NCBI GenBank assembly: GCA_040007035.1
Contig: JBDTVU010000002.1
Span: forward strand, 14,214-78,213
Length of the DNA: 64,000 nucleotides
Direction: 5' to 3'
From: CAIWHR01 sp040007035
Lineage (GTDB): Bacteria > Pseudomonadota > Gammaproteobacteria > Burkholderiales > Casimicrobiaceae
The notes below the pieces were generated by a model, which was not told the origin of the DNA, did not search any database, and saw nothing but the letters and a program-made list of their open reading frames with translations. The position numbers and the translations under genes were made by a program. Below are positions 1-9,166 of the stretch, one piece after another; within the stretch, counting starts at the first letter, position 1; each line of letters begins with the position of its first letter.

Positions 1-1
1 C

Positions 2-883
2 GCGATCGCGTTCCTGCGTCGGCTGAACGAAGCGGTGTACGCGCGCCACCCCGGCACGATGACGATCGCCGAGGAGTCGACCGCGTGGCCCGGCGTGTCG
101 CAGCCCACGTACGCCGGCGGCCTCGGCTTCGGGTTCAAGTGGAACATGGGCTGGATGCACGACACGCTGCAGTACATGGGCGAGGACCCGGTCCACCGCC
201 GCTGGCACCACGACCGGATGACGTTCGGCCTCGTCTACGCGTTCGCCGAGAACTTCGTGCTGCCGCTGTCGCACGACGAGGTCGTCCACGGCAAGCATTC
301 GCTCCTCGACCGGATTCCGGGCGATGCGTGGCAGCGCTTCGCGTCGCTCCGCGCCTACTACGCGTTCATGTGGGGCTATCCGGGCAAGAAGCTGCTGTTC
401 ATGGGGCAGGAGTTCGCGCAGGGCCGCGAGTGGAACTTCGACGGCGAGCTCGAGTGGCCGCTGCTGGAGATCGACTGGCACCGCGGTGTCCATGCATTGG
501 TCCGCGACTGCAACCGGCTCTACCGCACGGAGCGCGCGTTGCACGAGCGCGATTGCGAGAGCGACGGCTTCCGCTGGCTCATCGTCGACGACGCAGCGAA
601 CTCGGTGTACGCGTGGCTGCGCTCCGGCGGCGACGGCGCGCGGCCGGTTGCCGTCGCGGCCAACTTCACGCCGGTGCCACGCGTCGGCTACCGGCTCGGT
701 TTGCCGCTCCCCGGCCGCTGGCGCGAGGTCCTCAACACCGACGCGGCGACGTACGGTGGCTCGAATGCGGGCAACGGCGGCGGCGTCGTTGCCGACACGA
801 CCGCGAGCCACGGCCAGCCCTGCTCCGCCGTCGTCACCCTGCCGCCGCTGGCCACGCTGTGGCTCGTCCACGAGGGCGGCTGA
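2..883 (+). CDS. glgB: 1,4-alpha-glucan branching enzyme, C-terminal part (truncated by window edge)
   Basis: GlgB transfers alpha-1,4 oligoglucan chains to make alpha-1,6 branches in glycogen. The reading frame is open from base 2, so the N-terminal part, including the catalytic Asp, lies before the window. The catalytic Glu region (TIAEESTAWP) and the third acidic site (SHDEVVHGK) are visible, followed by GQEFAQGREW and the C-terminal beta domain. The retained part is about 293 residues. It is followed after 40 bases by glgC, and glgA and glgX-malQ come next on the same strand, so this is the upstream visible gene of a glycogen operon. Identification is secure; only the true start cannot be given. 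Confidence 0.96.
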   Translation, partial: AIAFLRRLNEAVYARHPGTMTIAEESTAWPGVSQPTYAGGLGFGFKWNMGWMHDTLQYMGEDPVHRRWHHDRMTFGLVYAFAENFVLPLSHDEVVHGKHSLLDRIPGDAWQRFASLRAYYAFMWGYPGKKLLFMGQEFAQGREWNFDGELEWPLLEIDWHRGVHALVRDCNRLYRTERALHERDCESDGFRWLIVDDAANSVYAWLRSGGDGARPVAVAANFTPVPRVGYRLGLPLPGRWREVLNTDAATYGGSNAGNGGGVVADTTASHGQPCSAVVTLPPLATLWLVHEGG

Positions 884-923
884 TGCCGATCGCCGCAAGC
901 AACGCAGCAACGAAGGAAACGTC

Positions 924-2189
924 ATGGAACAAGTGACCTATTCGACGCCGATCTCCCGCTCGACGATGGCCTACGTGCTGGCCGGCGGCCGCGGCTCGCG
1001 GCTGATGGAGCTGACCGAGCGGCGCGCCAAGCCCGCCGTCTATTTCGGCGGCAAGTCGCGGATCGTCGACTTCGCGCTGTCCAACGCGCTCAACTCCGGC
1101 ATCCGCCGCATCGCCGTCGCCACACAGTACAAGGCGCACAGCCTGATCCGGCACCTGCAGCGCGGATGGAACTTCCTGCAGCCGGTGCGCAACGAGAGCT
1201 TCGACATCCTGCCGGCGAGCCAGCGCGTGTCCGAGGACCAGTGGTATGCCGGCACCGCCGACGCCGTGTTCCAGAACATCGACATCATCGACGGCTACGC
1301 GCCGGAGTACCTCGTCATCCTCGCCGGCGACCACGTCTACAAGATGGACTACGAGCGGATGCTGGTCCAGCACGTCAATTCCGGCGCCGACGTCACCGTC
1401 GCCTGCATCGAGGTGCCGGTTGCCGACGCGACGGGCTTCGGCGTGATGCACGTCGAGAGCGACGACCGCATCGTCGCCTTCGTCGAGAAGCCGGAGCATC
1501 CGCCCGAGATGCCGGACCGTCCGGGCTACGCGCTGGCGAGCATGGGCATCTACGTGTTCCAGCGCGCGTTCCTGAACGAGCAGCTTCGGCGCGATGCGGC
1601 CGATCCGGGCTCGACCCGCGATTTCGGCCGCGACATCATTCCGTGGCTCGTCGCCCATGGCACGGCCGTCGCCCACCGCTTCACCGGCTCCTGCGTCCGC
1701 TCGCGCGCCGAGGAGGAGGTCTACTGGCGCGACGTCGGCACGATCGACGCCTACTGGGAAGCGAACATCGACCTGACCGACGTCGTTCCCGCACTCGACC
1801 TTTACGACCGCAACTGGCCGATCTGGTCGTATGCGGAGATCACGCCGCCGGCGAAGTTCGTCCACGACGAGGACGGCCGGCGCGGGATGGGCATCTCGTC
1901 GCTCGTTTCCGGCGGCTGCATCGTCTCCGGCGCGTCGCTGCGCGAGTCGCTGCTGTTCACCGGCGTGCACATCCATTCGTTCGCGACGGTCGAAAGCGCG
2001 GTGGTGCTGCCCTACGTCGACATCGGTCGCGGCGCGCGTCTGTCCAACGTCGTCGTCGATGCGGAGGTGAAGATCCCGCCGGGCCTCGTCGTCGGCGAGG
2101 ACCCGGAACTGGACGCAGCGCGGTTCCGGCGCACGGAACGCGGCATCTGCCTCATCACTCAGCCGATGCTCGATCGCCTGGCAGCGTGA
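924..2189 (+). CDS. glgC: Glucose-1-phosphate adenylyltransferase (ADP-glucose pyrophosphorylase)
   Basis: GlgC makes ADP-glucose from glucose-1-phosphate and ATP, the committed step of bacterial glycogen synthesis. The 421-residue length is normal for the family. The nucleotide-binding loop GGRGSRL lies at residues 21-27, followed by AKPAV, FGGKSRIVDF and LSNALNSGI. The C-terminal half has the left-handed beta-helix expected for the allosteric domain. The ATG at 924 is chosen because it has a good ribosome site (GAAGGAAAC) and gives the usual short N-terminus before the first beta strand; the frame stays open upstream but that stretch is antisense-like and non-homologous. Its stop overlaps the glgA start by four bases. 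Confidence 0.97.
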   Translation: MEQVTYSTPISRSTMAYVLAGGRGSRLMELTERRAKPAVYFGGKSRIVDFALSNALNSGIRRIAVATQYKAHSLIRHLQRGWNFLQPVRNESFDILPASQRVSEDQWYAGTADAVFQNIDIIDGYAPEYLVILAGDHVYKMDYERMLVQHVNSGADVTVACIEVPVADATGFGVMHVESDDRIVAFVEKPEHPPEMPDRPGYALASMGIYVFQRAFLNEQLRRDAADPGSTRDFGRDIIPWLVAHGTAVAHRFTGSCVRSRAEEEVYWRDVGTIDAYWEANIDLTDVVPALDLYDRNWPIWSYAEITPPAKFVHDEDGRRGMGISSLVSGGCIVSGASLRESLLFTGVHIHSFATVESAVVLPYVDIGRGARLSNVVVDAEVKIPPGLVVGEDPELDAARFRRTERGICLITQPMLDRLAA

Positions 2190-3643
2190 CCCGCCTCTCC
2201 GTCCTTTCGGTCGCGTCGGAGGTCTTTCCGCTGGTCAAGACCGGCGGCCTCGCCGACGTCGTCGGCGCGCTGCCGCCGGCGCTCGCGCGCGAGCGGGTCA
2301 CGCTGACGACACTGGTGCCGGGCTATCCGGCCGTCGTCGATGCGCTCGCCGACGCCGCGACCATCCACACATGGAAGAAGCTGCACGGCGGCCCGGCCCG
2401 CCTCCTCCGCGGCGAAGCGGCCGGGCTCGACCTGATCGCCCTCGACGCGCCGCACCTTTACGCGCGGCCCGGCAACCCCTACGTCGGCCCCGACGGCAAG
2501 GAGTGGCCGGACAACGCGCTGCGCTTCGCCGCCCTCGGCGCCGCTGCCGCCGACATTGGTCGCGGCAAGTGCGCGGGATTCGTGCCCGACGTCGTCCATG
2601 CGCACGACTGGCAGGCAGGCCTTGCACCGGCGTACCTGCACTACGGCAGCGGGCGGCGAGCGCCGACGGTGATGACCGTCCACAACCTCGCGTTCCAGGG
2701 CCAGTACCCGAAAGAGCTGCTGGCGACGATCGGATTGCCGCCGCGTGCGTTCGCGATCGACGGCGTCGAGTATTACGGCACGATCGGTTACCTCAAGGCC
2801 GGGCTCGCGCTCGCCGACCGGATCACGACGGTGTCGCCGACGTACGCCGCCGAAATCCGGTCCGTCGAGAACGGAATGGGGCTCGACGGCCTGCTGCGGC
2901 TGCGCGCCGGCGCGCTATCGGGCATCCTCAACGGGATCGACGACGACGTGTGGAATCCGGCGACCGATCCGCACCTACCGGCGCGATACGATGCGCGGCA
3001 CCTCGCGCCGCGCGCGGCAAACAAGACAGCGCTGCGGGCGCGGCTCGGGCTCGCCGCGGACTCGGGGGCGCTGCTCCTCGGCGTCGTGACGCGGCTCACG
3101 TGGCAGAAGGGCATGGACGTGCTGCTGGCGGCGCTGCCGACGGTGGATGCGCTGGGCGCGCAGCTCGTGCTCCTCGGCGCGGGGGACAAGGCGCTCGAGG
3201 ACGGATTCGCCGCGGCGGCGCGTGCGCGGCCGGGACGCCTGGCCGCGGTCATCGGCTACGACGAGGCGCTCGCCCATCTGATCCAGGCCGGCGCCGACGC
3301 GCTCGTCGTTCCGTCGCGCTTCGAGCCTTGCGGCCTCACCCAGCTTTGCGCACTGCGCTACGGCGCGATTCCCGTCGTCTCCCGCGTCGGCGGCCTCGCC
3401 GACACCGTCGTCGATGCCAACGAGATGGCCATCGCCGCCGGCGGCGGCACGGGCATCCAGTTCTCGCCGGTGACGCCCGATGCGCTGGCGCTGGCGCTGG
3501 AGCGCACCGCAGCGCTGTATCGCGACCGCGTCGTCTGGCGCCGGCTGCAGGGCCACGCGATGGCCGCCGACGTCGGCTGGCACCGGCCGGCCCGGCGCTA
3601 CGCGATGCTGTATCGCGCGCTCGCGGCGCAACGCACGCCCTGA
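2186..3643 (+). CDS. glgA: Glycogen synthase (ADP-glucose type)
   Basis: GlgA (GT5 family) elongates alpha-1,4-glucan from ADP-glucose. The protein is 485 residues, the normal length. KTGGLADV, the ADP-glucose binding loop, is at residues 18-25. HDWQAGL lies in the N-terminal Rossmann domain, and the C-terminal domain carries the EPCGLTQL motif with the conserved acidic residue. The start is a GTG whose bases are shared with the glgC stop (GTGA overlap), which implies translational coupling. No ATG gives the conserved N-terminus. Downstream, glgX-malQ begins three bases after its stop. Confidence 0.97.
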   Translation: MTRLSVLSVASEVFPLVKTGGLADVVGALPPALARERVTLTTLVPGYPAVVDALADAATIHTWKKLHGGPARLLRGEAAGLDLIALDAPHLYARPGNPYVGPDGKEWPDNALRFAALGAAAADIGRGKCAGFVPDVVHAHDWQAGLAPAYLHYGSGRRAPTVMTVHNLAFQGQYPKELLATIGLPPRAFAIDGVEYYGTIGYLKAGLALADRITTVSPTYAAEIRSVENGMGLDGLLRLRAGALSGILNGIDDDVWNPATDPHLPARYDARHLAPRAANKTALRARLGLAADSGALLLGVVTRLTWQKGMDVLLAALPTVDALGAQLVLLGAGDKALEDGFAAAARARPGRLAAVIGYDEALAHLIQAGADALVVPSRFEPCGLTQLCALRYGAIPVVSRVGGLADTVVDANEMAIAAGGGTGIQFSPVTPDALALALERTAALYRDRVVWRRLQGHAMAADVGWHRPARRYAMLYRALAAQRTP

Positions 3644-3646
3644 CCG

Positions 3647-6600
3647 ATGCGCGTCGTCGGTCCCGGCCACCACGAGCCGCTCGGGCTGACGCTGGTCCCG
3701 GGCGGCGCCAACGTCGCCGTGCTGTCCGCGCACGCGCAAGCCATCGTGCTGTGCCTGTTCGACACCGCCGGCGACATTGAAGTCGACCGCATCGTGCTGC
3801 CCGCGCGCACCGGCGACGTGTTCCACGGCTTCGTCGGCGGCATCGCAGCCGGCGCGCGCTACGGCCTGCGCGCGCATGGCCCGTACGAGCCGCACCACGG
3901 CCATCGATTCAACGCCGCGAAGCTTCTCGTCGATCCGTACGCGCGAACGATCGACCGGGCGTTCGCGCTGCACCCGGCGCAGTTCGGCGCGACCGACGAC
4001 GGCGCGCGCGACGACACCGACAGCGCGCCGTTCGTCCCCAAGGCGATCGCCGTGGCGGCGACCGTTGCTGCGCCGGACACCCGGCCGCGTGTGCCGTGGG
4101 CCGACACGATTGTCTACGAGCTCCACGTCCGCGGCTTCACGAAGGCGCATCCTGATGTTCCGGAAGCGCTGCGCGGCACCTGCGCCGGCCTCGCGCATCC
4201 GGCGGCGATCGCGCACCTCGTCCGGCTCGGCATCACGACCGTAGAACTGATGCCGATCGCCGCAGCGATCGACGAGCGGCATCTCGCGCCGCTCGGGCTG
4301 ACCAACTACTGGGGCTACAACCCGGTGGCATGGCTCACGCCCGACCCGCGGCTCGCCCCCAGCGGGATCGGCGAGCTGCGCGACTGCGTGGCCGCGCTGC
4401 ACGCCGCCGGCATCGAAGTGCTGCTCGACATCGTGCTCAATCACACCGGCGAGGGCGACGAGCGCGGGCCGACGCTTTCGCTGCGCGGCCTCGACAACGC
4501 GACGTTCTACCGGACGCTCCCGTTCGACGCCGCGCGCTACGTCGACGACACCGGCTGCGGCAACACCGTCGCGCTCGACCGTCCGCCGGCGGTGCGCCTC
4601 GCCCTCGACACGCTGCGGCATTACGCACTGGCGGCGAACGTCGACGGCTTCCGCTTCGATCTCGCGACCACGCTCGGCCGGCGCACCGACGGCTTCGACC
4701 CCGCTGCGCCGCTCCTCGCCGCGATCGCGCAGGATCCGGTGCTGCGCGACCTGAAGCTCGTCGCCGAGCCGTGGGACGTCGGCCCCGGCGGCTACCGCGC
4801 CGGCGACTTCCCTCCGTCGTGGGGCGAGTGGAACGACCGCTACCGCGACACCGTGCGTCGTTTCTGGCGGGGCGACGCCGGGCTCGCCGGCGATCTCGCG
4901 ACACGCATCGCGGGCTCCGCCGACGTGTTCGCGGCGCGGTCGCGGTCGCCGTCGCGAGCGGTCAACTTCGTCGCCGCGCACGACGGCTTCACGCTGGCCG
5001 ACCTCGTCGCCCACGCGCACAAGCACAACGAAGCGAACGGCGAGGGCAATCGCGACGGCAGCGACGCGAACCACTCGTGGAACCACGGCGTCGAGGGTCC
5101 GACTGCCGATTGCCGGATCGTCGCAGCCCGCCGTCGCGACGTGAAAGCTCTGCTGGCGACGCTGCTCCTCTCGCGCGGGACGCCGATGCTGGCGATGGGC
5201 GACGAGTCGGGCCGCACGCAGCACGGCAACAACAACGCCTACGCGCAGGACAACGCGCTCGCGTGGCTGGACTGGGCCGGCGCGGATCGCGCGCTCGCCG
5301 GATTCGTCACCGCGCTGATTGCGGCGCGCAGACGGCATCCGGCGCTGCGCGGCGACCGCTGGCTCACCGGCGAACCGGTCGACGCGTCCGGCATTCCCGA
5401 CGTCGAGTGGCGGCATCCGGACGGCCGCGCGATGACGGCCGGCGACTGGTCATCCGCCAACACCCGCGCGCTCGTCGCCGTGCTCTACGTACCGGGCACC
5501 GCCACCCATGCCGCCGACCGCGTGCTGCTCGCGATCAACGGCGGAGACAACTCGGCGATCCTCGCCCGGCCCGATCCCCGTAACGATTACGCTTGGCAGA
5601 CCCAGGTCGACACTTTCGTCGACACGCTCGCAGCCGATGCGCCGACGCGCGTCGTCGATGCGCCCTCGGTGCTCGCGCCGCGATCGGTAGTGCTGCTGGC
5701 CGAAATTCCGGACGCGACACCGCGCGCGCACCGCACCGGCATCGAGCCCGCCGTCCTCGATCGCCTTGTCGCCGCCGCCGGCATCGCGCCCGAGTGGTGG
5801 TCCGTTTCGGGCGAGCACCACGCCGTCGTCGTGGACACCAAACGCGCGCTGCTCGCGGCAATGCTGCTTACCGTCGATTCGACCGGCGATGCGCGAGCGC
5901 GGCTGGTCGAACTGGCCTTGCGCCGCGAACGGCGACCTCTGCCGGTTGCCGTGGTCGCGGTGGCGGGCGGCGCGCCGACCGTGGCGCTCGCGCTTGCCGA
6001 CTCGCGCGGCGGCCGCCGCGAACTGCGCCTCAGTCGCGAGGACGGCACCGACATCGTGCTGCCCGTCGACCTCGACGCGCTTCCCACCGATTCAGTGACG
6101 GCAGCCGACGGCCGCAGTGTCTCTCGCCGCATCGTCACGCTGCCTTCGCTGCCGGTCGGCGTCCACACGCTGACGCTGGATGACGATCCGGCGAGTCTTT
6201 GCCGCGTCGTCGTCGCGCCACTGCGCTGCCATCTGCCGCCGGAGCTCGCCGCGGCCGGTCGCCGCTTCGGGCTCGCCGCGCACCTGTACGCATTGCGCCG
6301 CCGCGGCGACCAGGGCATCGGCGATTTCACGACGCTCGCCGAAGCCGGCGTAGCGACAGCGCGTGCGGGCGGTGCGATCGTCGGCATCAATCCGCTGCAC
6401 GCGCTGGTGGCGGAGGACCGGTCGCGCGCGAGCCCGTACCATCCGTCCGATCGCCGCTTCCTCGATCCGATCTATCTCGACGTCACGCGCGTTCCCGATC
6501 TCGCCGCATCCGCCGATGCACGGGCGCTGCTCGACGCTCACGCCGGCACCATCGCCGCGCTTTCCGCTGCCCCGATCGTCGATTACGCTGGCGTGTGGGC

Positions 6601-7918
6601 GGTCAAGCGTGCCGTGCTCGCCGCCTGCCACGCCGCATTCCTGCGCCGGCCGCGCGGCGATCCGCTCGTTGCCGACTTCGAGGCGTTCGGTGCCGCCGGT
6701 GGCGCGCCGCTCGCCGCGTTCGCACGCTTCCACGCGATCGCCGACGCACATCCGGATCGGCGCTGGCCCGATTGGCCGGCGGGTCTGCGGCATCCGGACG
6801 CAGCCGACGTCGCCGCATTCGCCGCGCGGCATGGGCGCGCGGTCGGCTTCGCCTGCTACCTGCAATGGCTGGCCGACCGCGCGCTGGGCGAAGCGGCGTC
6901 ACGCGCGTCGACGGCGGGACTCGCGCTCGGCCTGTACCGCGATCTCGCCGTCGGCGCCGCGCCGGACGGCGCCGAGGCGTGGGCGAATCCCGATGCGCTC
7001 GCCCGCGGCGCGTCGATCGGCGCGCCGCCCGACCCATTCTCCGGCGCCGGGCAGGTGTGGTGCCTTCCCCCGCCGATCCCCGACGCGATGGCCACGGGCG
7101 GCTACGCCGGCTTTCGCGCGCTCGTTGCGGCGAACATGCGGCACGCGGGCGCGCTGCGCATCGACCACGCGATGGGACTCGCGCGGCTGTTCTGGGTGCC
7201 GGACGGCGCGACTGCCGCGGACGGCGCCTACGTCCGCTATCCGCTGCACGACCTCCTCGGCGCGCTCGCACTCGAAAGCGTACGTGCCCGCTGCCTCGTC
7301 GTCGGCGAGGATCTCGGCACCGTTCCCGAAGGCTTCCGCGAGCAGCTCGCCGCCGCCGATGTGCTGTCGTACCGCGTACTCTGGTTCGAGCGTGACGGCG
7401 CCGCGTTCCGCCCGCCGTCGGCGTACCCGGCGAAGGCGGCAGCCTGCATTACCACGCACGACCTGCCGACGATCGCAGGCTGGTGGAGTGGCGCCGACAT
7501 CGACGAGAACGCCGCGCTGGGACGGGCCACGGACGACGACGACGCCCGCGAGCGCGACGCGCGTCGCGTCGACAGGTCGGCGCTGTCCGCCGCGCTCGTC
7601 GCCGCCGGCGTCGCGGACAGTGCGGCGGTCGATCCGGACCGCGCGCACGATGCCGGAGTCACCGCGGCGATCCATCGCTACGCAGGCGCGACGCCGGCCG
7701 CGCTGGTGCTGGTGCAGGCCGACGACCTCGCCGGAGAAACGACGGCCCTCAACCTGCCCGACACCGACCGCGAGCGCGCCAACTGGCGGCGAAAGGTCGG
7801 CGTCGACGCGGACGCGCTGTGGACGACGCCCGCCGGCGTGGAGGCGAGCGCGGACCTGTCGGCGACTCGCGGCGTCCGGAGGGCCATCGCACCTGCGACA
7901 CACGAGCGCAACCGCTGA
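3647..7918 (+). CDS. glgX-malQ: GlgX-MalQ fusion: glycogen debranching enzyme joined to 4-alpha-glucanotransferase
   Basis: One uninterrupted 1423-residue polypeptide. Residues 1 to about 690 are a GlgX-type (GH13) isoamylase domain that hydrolyses alpha-1,6 links of limit dextrins: IVLNHT, then GFRFD (nucleophile D338), AEPWD (acid/base E374) and AAHDGF (D446). From about residue 705 there is a MalQ (GH77) amylomaltase with its N-terminal accessory region, then IDHAMGL (nucleophile D1173), VGEDLGTVP (E1221) and THDLP (D1272). All six catalytic acids are present, so both halves look active. The two enzymes act in sequence in glycogen breakdown. The gene starts with ATG three bases after glgA and ends the operon. 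Fusions of this type are known in some proteobacteria; the exact linker boundary is my estimate. Confidence 0.93.
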   Translation: MRVVGPGHHEPLGLTLVPGGANVAVLSAHAQAIVLCLFDTAGDIEVDRIVLPARTGDVFHGFVGGIAAGARYGLRAHGPYEPHHGHRFNAAKLLVDPYARTIDRAFALHPAQFGATDDGARDDTDSAPFVPKAIAVAATVAAPDTRPRVPWADTIVYELHVRGFTKAHPDVPEALRGTCAGLAHPAAIAHLVRLGITTVELMPIAAAIDERHLAPLGLTNYWGYNPVAWLTPDPRLAPSGIGELRDCVAALHAAGIEVLLDIVLNHTGEGDERGPTLSLRGLDNATFYRTLPFDAARYVDDTGCGNTVALDRPPAVRLALDTLRHYALAANVDGFRFDLATTLGRRTDGFDPAAPLLAAIAQDPVLRDLKLVAEPWDVGPGGYRAGDFPPSWGEWNDRYRDTVRRFWRGDAGLAGDLATRIAGSADVFAARSRSPSRAVNFVAAHDGFTLADLVAHAHKHNEANGEGNRDGSDANHSWNHGVEGPTADCRIVAARRRDVKALLATLLLSRGTPMLAMGDESGRTQHGNNNAYAQDNALAWLDWAGADRALAGFVTALIAARRRHPALRGDRWLTGEPVDASGIPDVEWRHPDGRAMTAGDWSSANTRALVAVLYVPGTATHAADRVLLAINGGDNSAILARPDPRNDYAWQTQVDTFVDTLAADAPTRVVDAPSVLAPRSVVLLAEIPDATPRAHRTGIEPAVLDRLVAAAGIAPEWWSVSGEHHAVVVDTKRALLAAMLLTVDSTGDARARLVELALRRERRPLPVAVVAVAGGAPTVALALADSRGGRRELRLSREDGTDIVLPVDLDALPTDSVTAADGRSVSRRIVTLPSLPVGVHTLTLDDDPASLCRVVVAPLRCHLPPELAAAGRRFGLAAHLYALRRRGDQGIGDFTTLAEAGVATARAGGAIVGINPLHALVAEDRSRASPYHPSDRRFLDPIYLDVTRVPDLAASADARALLDAHAGTIAALSAAPIVDYAGVWAVKRAVLAACHAAFLRRPRGDPLVADFEAFGAAGGAPLAAFARFHAIADAHPDRRWPDWPAGLRHPDAADVAAFAARHGRAVGFACYLQWLADRALGEAASRASTAGLALGLYRDLAVGAAPDGAEAWANPDALARGASIGAPPDPFSGAGQVWCLPPPIPDAMATGGYAGFRALVAANMRHAGALRIDHAMGLARLFWVPDGATAADGAYVRYPLHDLLGALALESVRARCLVVGEDLGTVPEGFREQLAAADVLSYRVLWFERDGAAFRPPSAYPAKAAACITTHDLPTIAGWWSGADIDENAALGRATDDDDARERDARRVDRSALSAALVAAGVADSAAVDPDRAHDAGVTAAIHRYAGATPAALVLVQADDLAGETTALNLPDTDRERANWRRKVGVDADALWTTPAGVEASADLSATRGVRRAIAPATHERNR

Positions 7919-7919
7919 C

Positions 7920-7941
7920 GCCCCGGCCACGCGTGCGGGGC
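7920..7941 (+). terminator. Possible GC-rich hairpin after glgX-malQ
   Basis: GCCCCG and CGGGGC form a 6-bp stem around a 10-base loop two bases after the glgX-malQ stop. No T-run follows, so intrinsic termination is doubtful. It could act as an mRNA 3' end stabiliser or a Rho-assisted end. Confidence 0.3.
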
Positions 7942-7963
7942 CGCTCGCTGCACGCGGTCCCCG

Positions 7964-7992
7964 TTCAGCTCGGGTCGGGATCGAGGCATAAT
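7964..7992 (+). promoter_or_regulatory. Possible sigma-70 promoter for the ABC importer
   Basis: TTCAGC and CATAAT are separated by 17 bases, about 60 bases before the ATG at 8051. The -10 matches five of six consensus bases and the -35 three of six. The position between the end of the glycogen operon and a receptor gene with a strong ribosome site makes a promoter here likely. Confidence 0.4.
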
Positions 7993-8019
7993 CCGACTGT
8001 TGCCATCGTCACTCAACAT

Positions 8020-8035
8020 GCCGGACACGTCCGGC
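8020..8035 (+). promoter_or_regulatory. 5' UTR hairpin before first receptor gene
   Basis: GCCGGAC and GTCCGGC form a perfect 7-bp inverted repeat with a 2-base spacer (four-base loop in practice), ending about five bases before the ribosome site GGAAGGAG. It could influence translation or mRNA stability of the receptor. The palindrome is seen directly; a regulatory role is inference. Confidence 0.35.
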
Positions 8036-8050
8036 CGGGAAGGAGTCTCC

Positions 8051-9082
8051 ATGCGTTCGATTTCCAGGCGCGGCGCGACCGCCGCGTTGTTCGCCGCCGC
8101 GGCACTCGTCGCCGGCCCCACCACCGCCCAGCAGCTCAACGTCGTCTGCAGCGTCCAGGCCGAATGGTGCTCGGCCGCAGCCAACGAGTTCCAGCGCGAG
8201 ACCGGGATCAAGGTCGCGCTGACGCTCAAGGGCTCCGGCGAGTCGTTTGCGCAGATCGCCGCCGAAAAGGCGAACCCGAAGCTCGACGTCTGGTTCGGCG
8301 GCACCGGCGATCCGCATCTTCAGGCGGCCGAGCAGGGGCTGACCGAGGAATACAAGTCGCCGATGCTGGCGCAGCTACACCCGTGGGCGCAGAAGCAGGC
8401 CGAGCAGGCGAAGTACCGCACCGTAGGCATCTACCTCGGCGTGCTCGGGATGGGCTACAACACCGAGCTGCTGGCGAAGAAGAAGCTGCCGGTCCCCGCG
8501 TGCTGGAAGGATCTGGCCAAGGCCGACTACGCGAACGACGTGCAGATGGCGAATCCGAATGCGTCGGGCACCGCGTACACGGCGATCGCGACGCTGGTGC
8601 AGGTGTTCGGCGAGGAGGAGGCGTTCAAGCTGCTGAAGGCGATGCACAAGAACATCAGCAACTACTCGCGGCAGGGCGTGGGCCCGATCAAGGCGACGGC
8701 GCGCGGCGAGAACATCGTCGCGGTGGCGTTCATCCACGACGTCGTCACCGAGGCGCAGGCGGGCTTCCCGGTGAAGAGCGTTGCGCCTTGCGAAGGCACC
8801 GGCTACGAGATCGGCTCGATGTCGATCGTCAAGGGCTCGCGCAACGTCGACGCCGCGAAGAAGTTCGTCGACTGGGCGCTGACGCCGGCGGCGCAGAAGC
8901 TCGGGCAGGAAGCGAAGCAGTTTCAGGTGCCGTCGAACGTCGGCACGCCGATTTCACCGCTGGCGCCGAAGCCGGCCGAGATCAAGCTGATCAGCTACGA
9001 CTTCGCGAAGTACGGTGCGTCGGCCGAACGCAAGCGGCTGCTGGAACGCTGGGATCGCGAAGTCGGCAGCCAGCCACGGTGA
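8051..9082 (+). CDS. Periplasmic solute-binding protein (family 1), first of two paralogues
   Basis: 343-residue receptor of an ABC importer. An Arg-rich start, hydrophobic core and TTAQQ cleavage region form a signal peptide of about 26 residues. The mature protein has the Fbp/Afu-like fold signatures: DVWFGGTGDP near residue 80, NPNASGTAY near 168, and GYEIGSMSI. Four cysteines (C33, C40, C151, C247) are matched in the neighbouring paralogue and probably form disulfides. ATG 8051 is chosen for its ribosome site (GGAAGGAG) and because it starts the signal peptide. Automatic annotation would probably say ferric iron. I see no tyrosine ligand set that proves iron, and a sugar phosphate or phosphonate is equally possible. 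Confidence 0.88.
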   Translation: MRSISRRGATAALFAAAALVAGPTTAQQLNVVCSVQAEWCSAAANEFQRETGIKVALTLKGSGESFAQIAAEKANPKLDVWFGGTGDPHLQAAEQGLTEEYKSPMLAQLHPWAQKQAEQAKYRTVGIYLGVLGMGYNTELLAKKKLPVPACWKDLAKADYANDVQMANPNASGTAYTAIATLVQVFGEEEAFKLLKAMHKNISNYSRQGVGPIKATARGENIVAVAFIHDVVTEAQAGFPVKSVAPCEGTGYEIGSMSIVKGSRNVDAAKKFVDWALTPAAQKLGQEAKQFQVPSNVGTPISPLAPKPAEIKLISYDFAKYGASAERKRLLERWDREVGSQPR

Positions 9083-9124
9083 CCGGCGCAGCATCCCGCC
9101 GCCACGATTGACGATCAACCGCAG

Positions 9125-9149
9125 CGCCCGCCGACCCCGGCGGGCGTTT
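9125..9149 (+). terminator. Strong hairpin with short T-tract between the two receptor genes
   Basis: CGCCCGCCG (9125-9133) and CGGCGGGCG (9138-9146) form a perfect 9-bp stem with loop ACCC, followed by TTTC. This is the best intrinsic-terminator-like structure in the window, although the T-tract is short. It sits 43 bases after the first receptor's stop and 18 before the second receptor's ATG, so it may end or stabilise the first receptor's message. Confidence 0.65.
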
Positions 9150-9166
9150 CGCCACCGGAGCACCGC

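Noticed and set aside
2975..5416. 813-codon minus-strand frame opposite glgA and glgX
   Set aside because: Shadow of the glycogen genes; no recognisable domain.
7483..9111. + strand frame spanning the malQ end and first receptor gene
   Set aside because: It overlaps two confidently identified genes in another frame and is Arg-rich.
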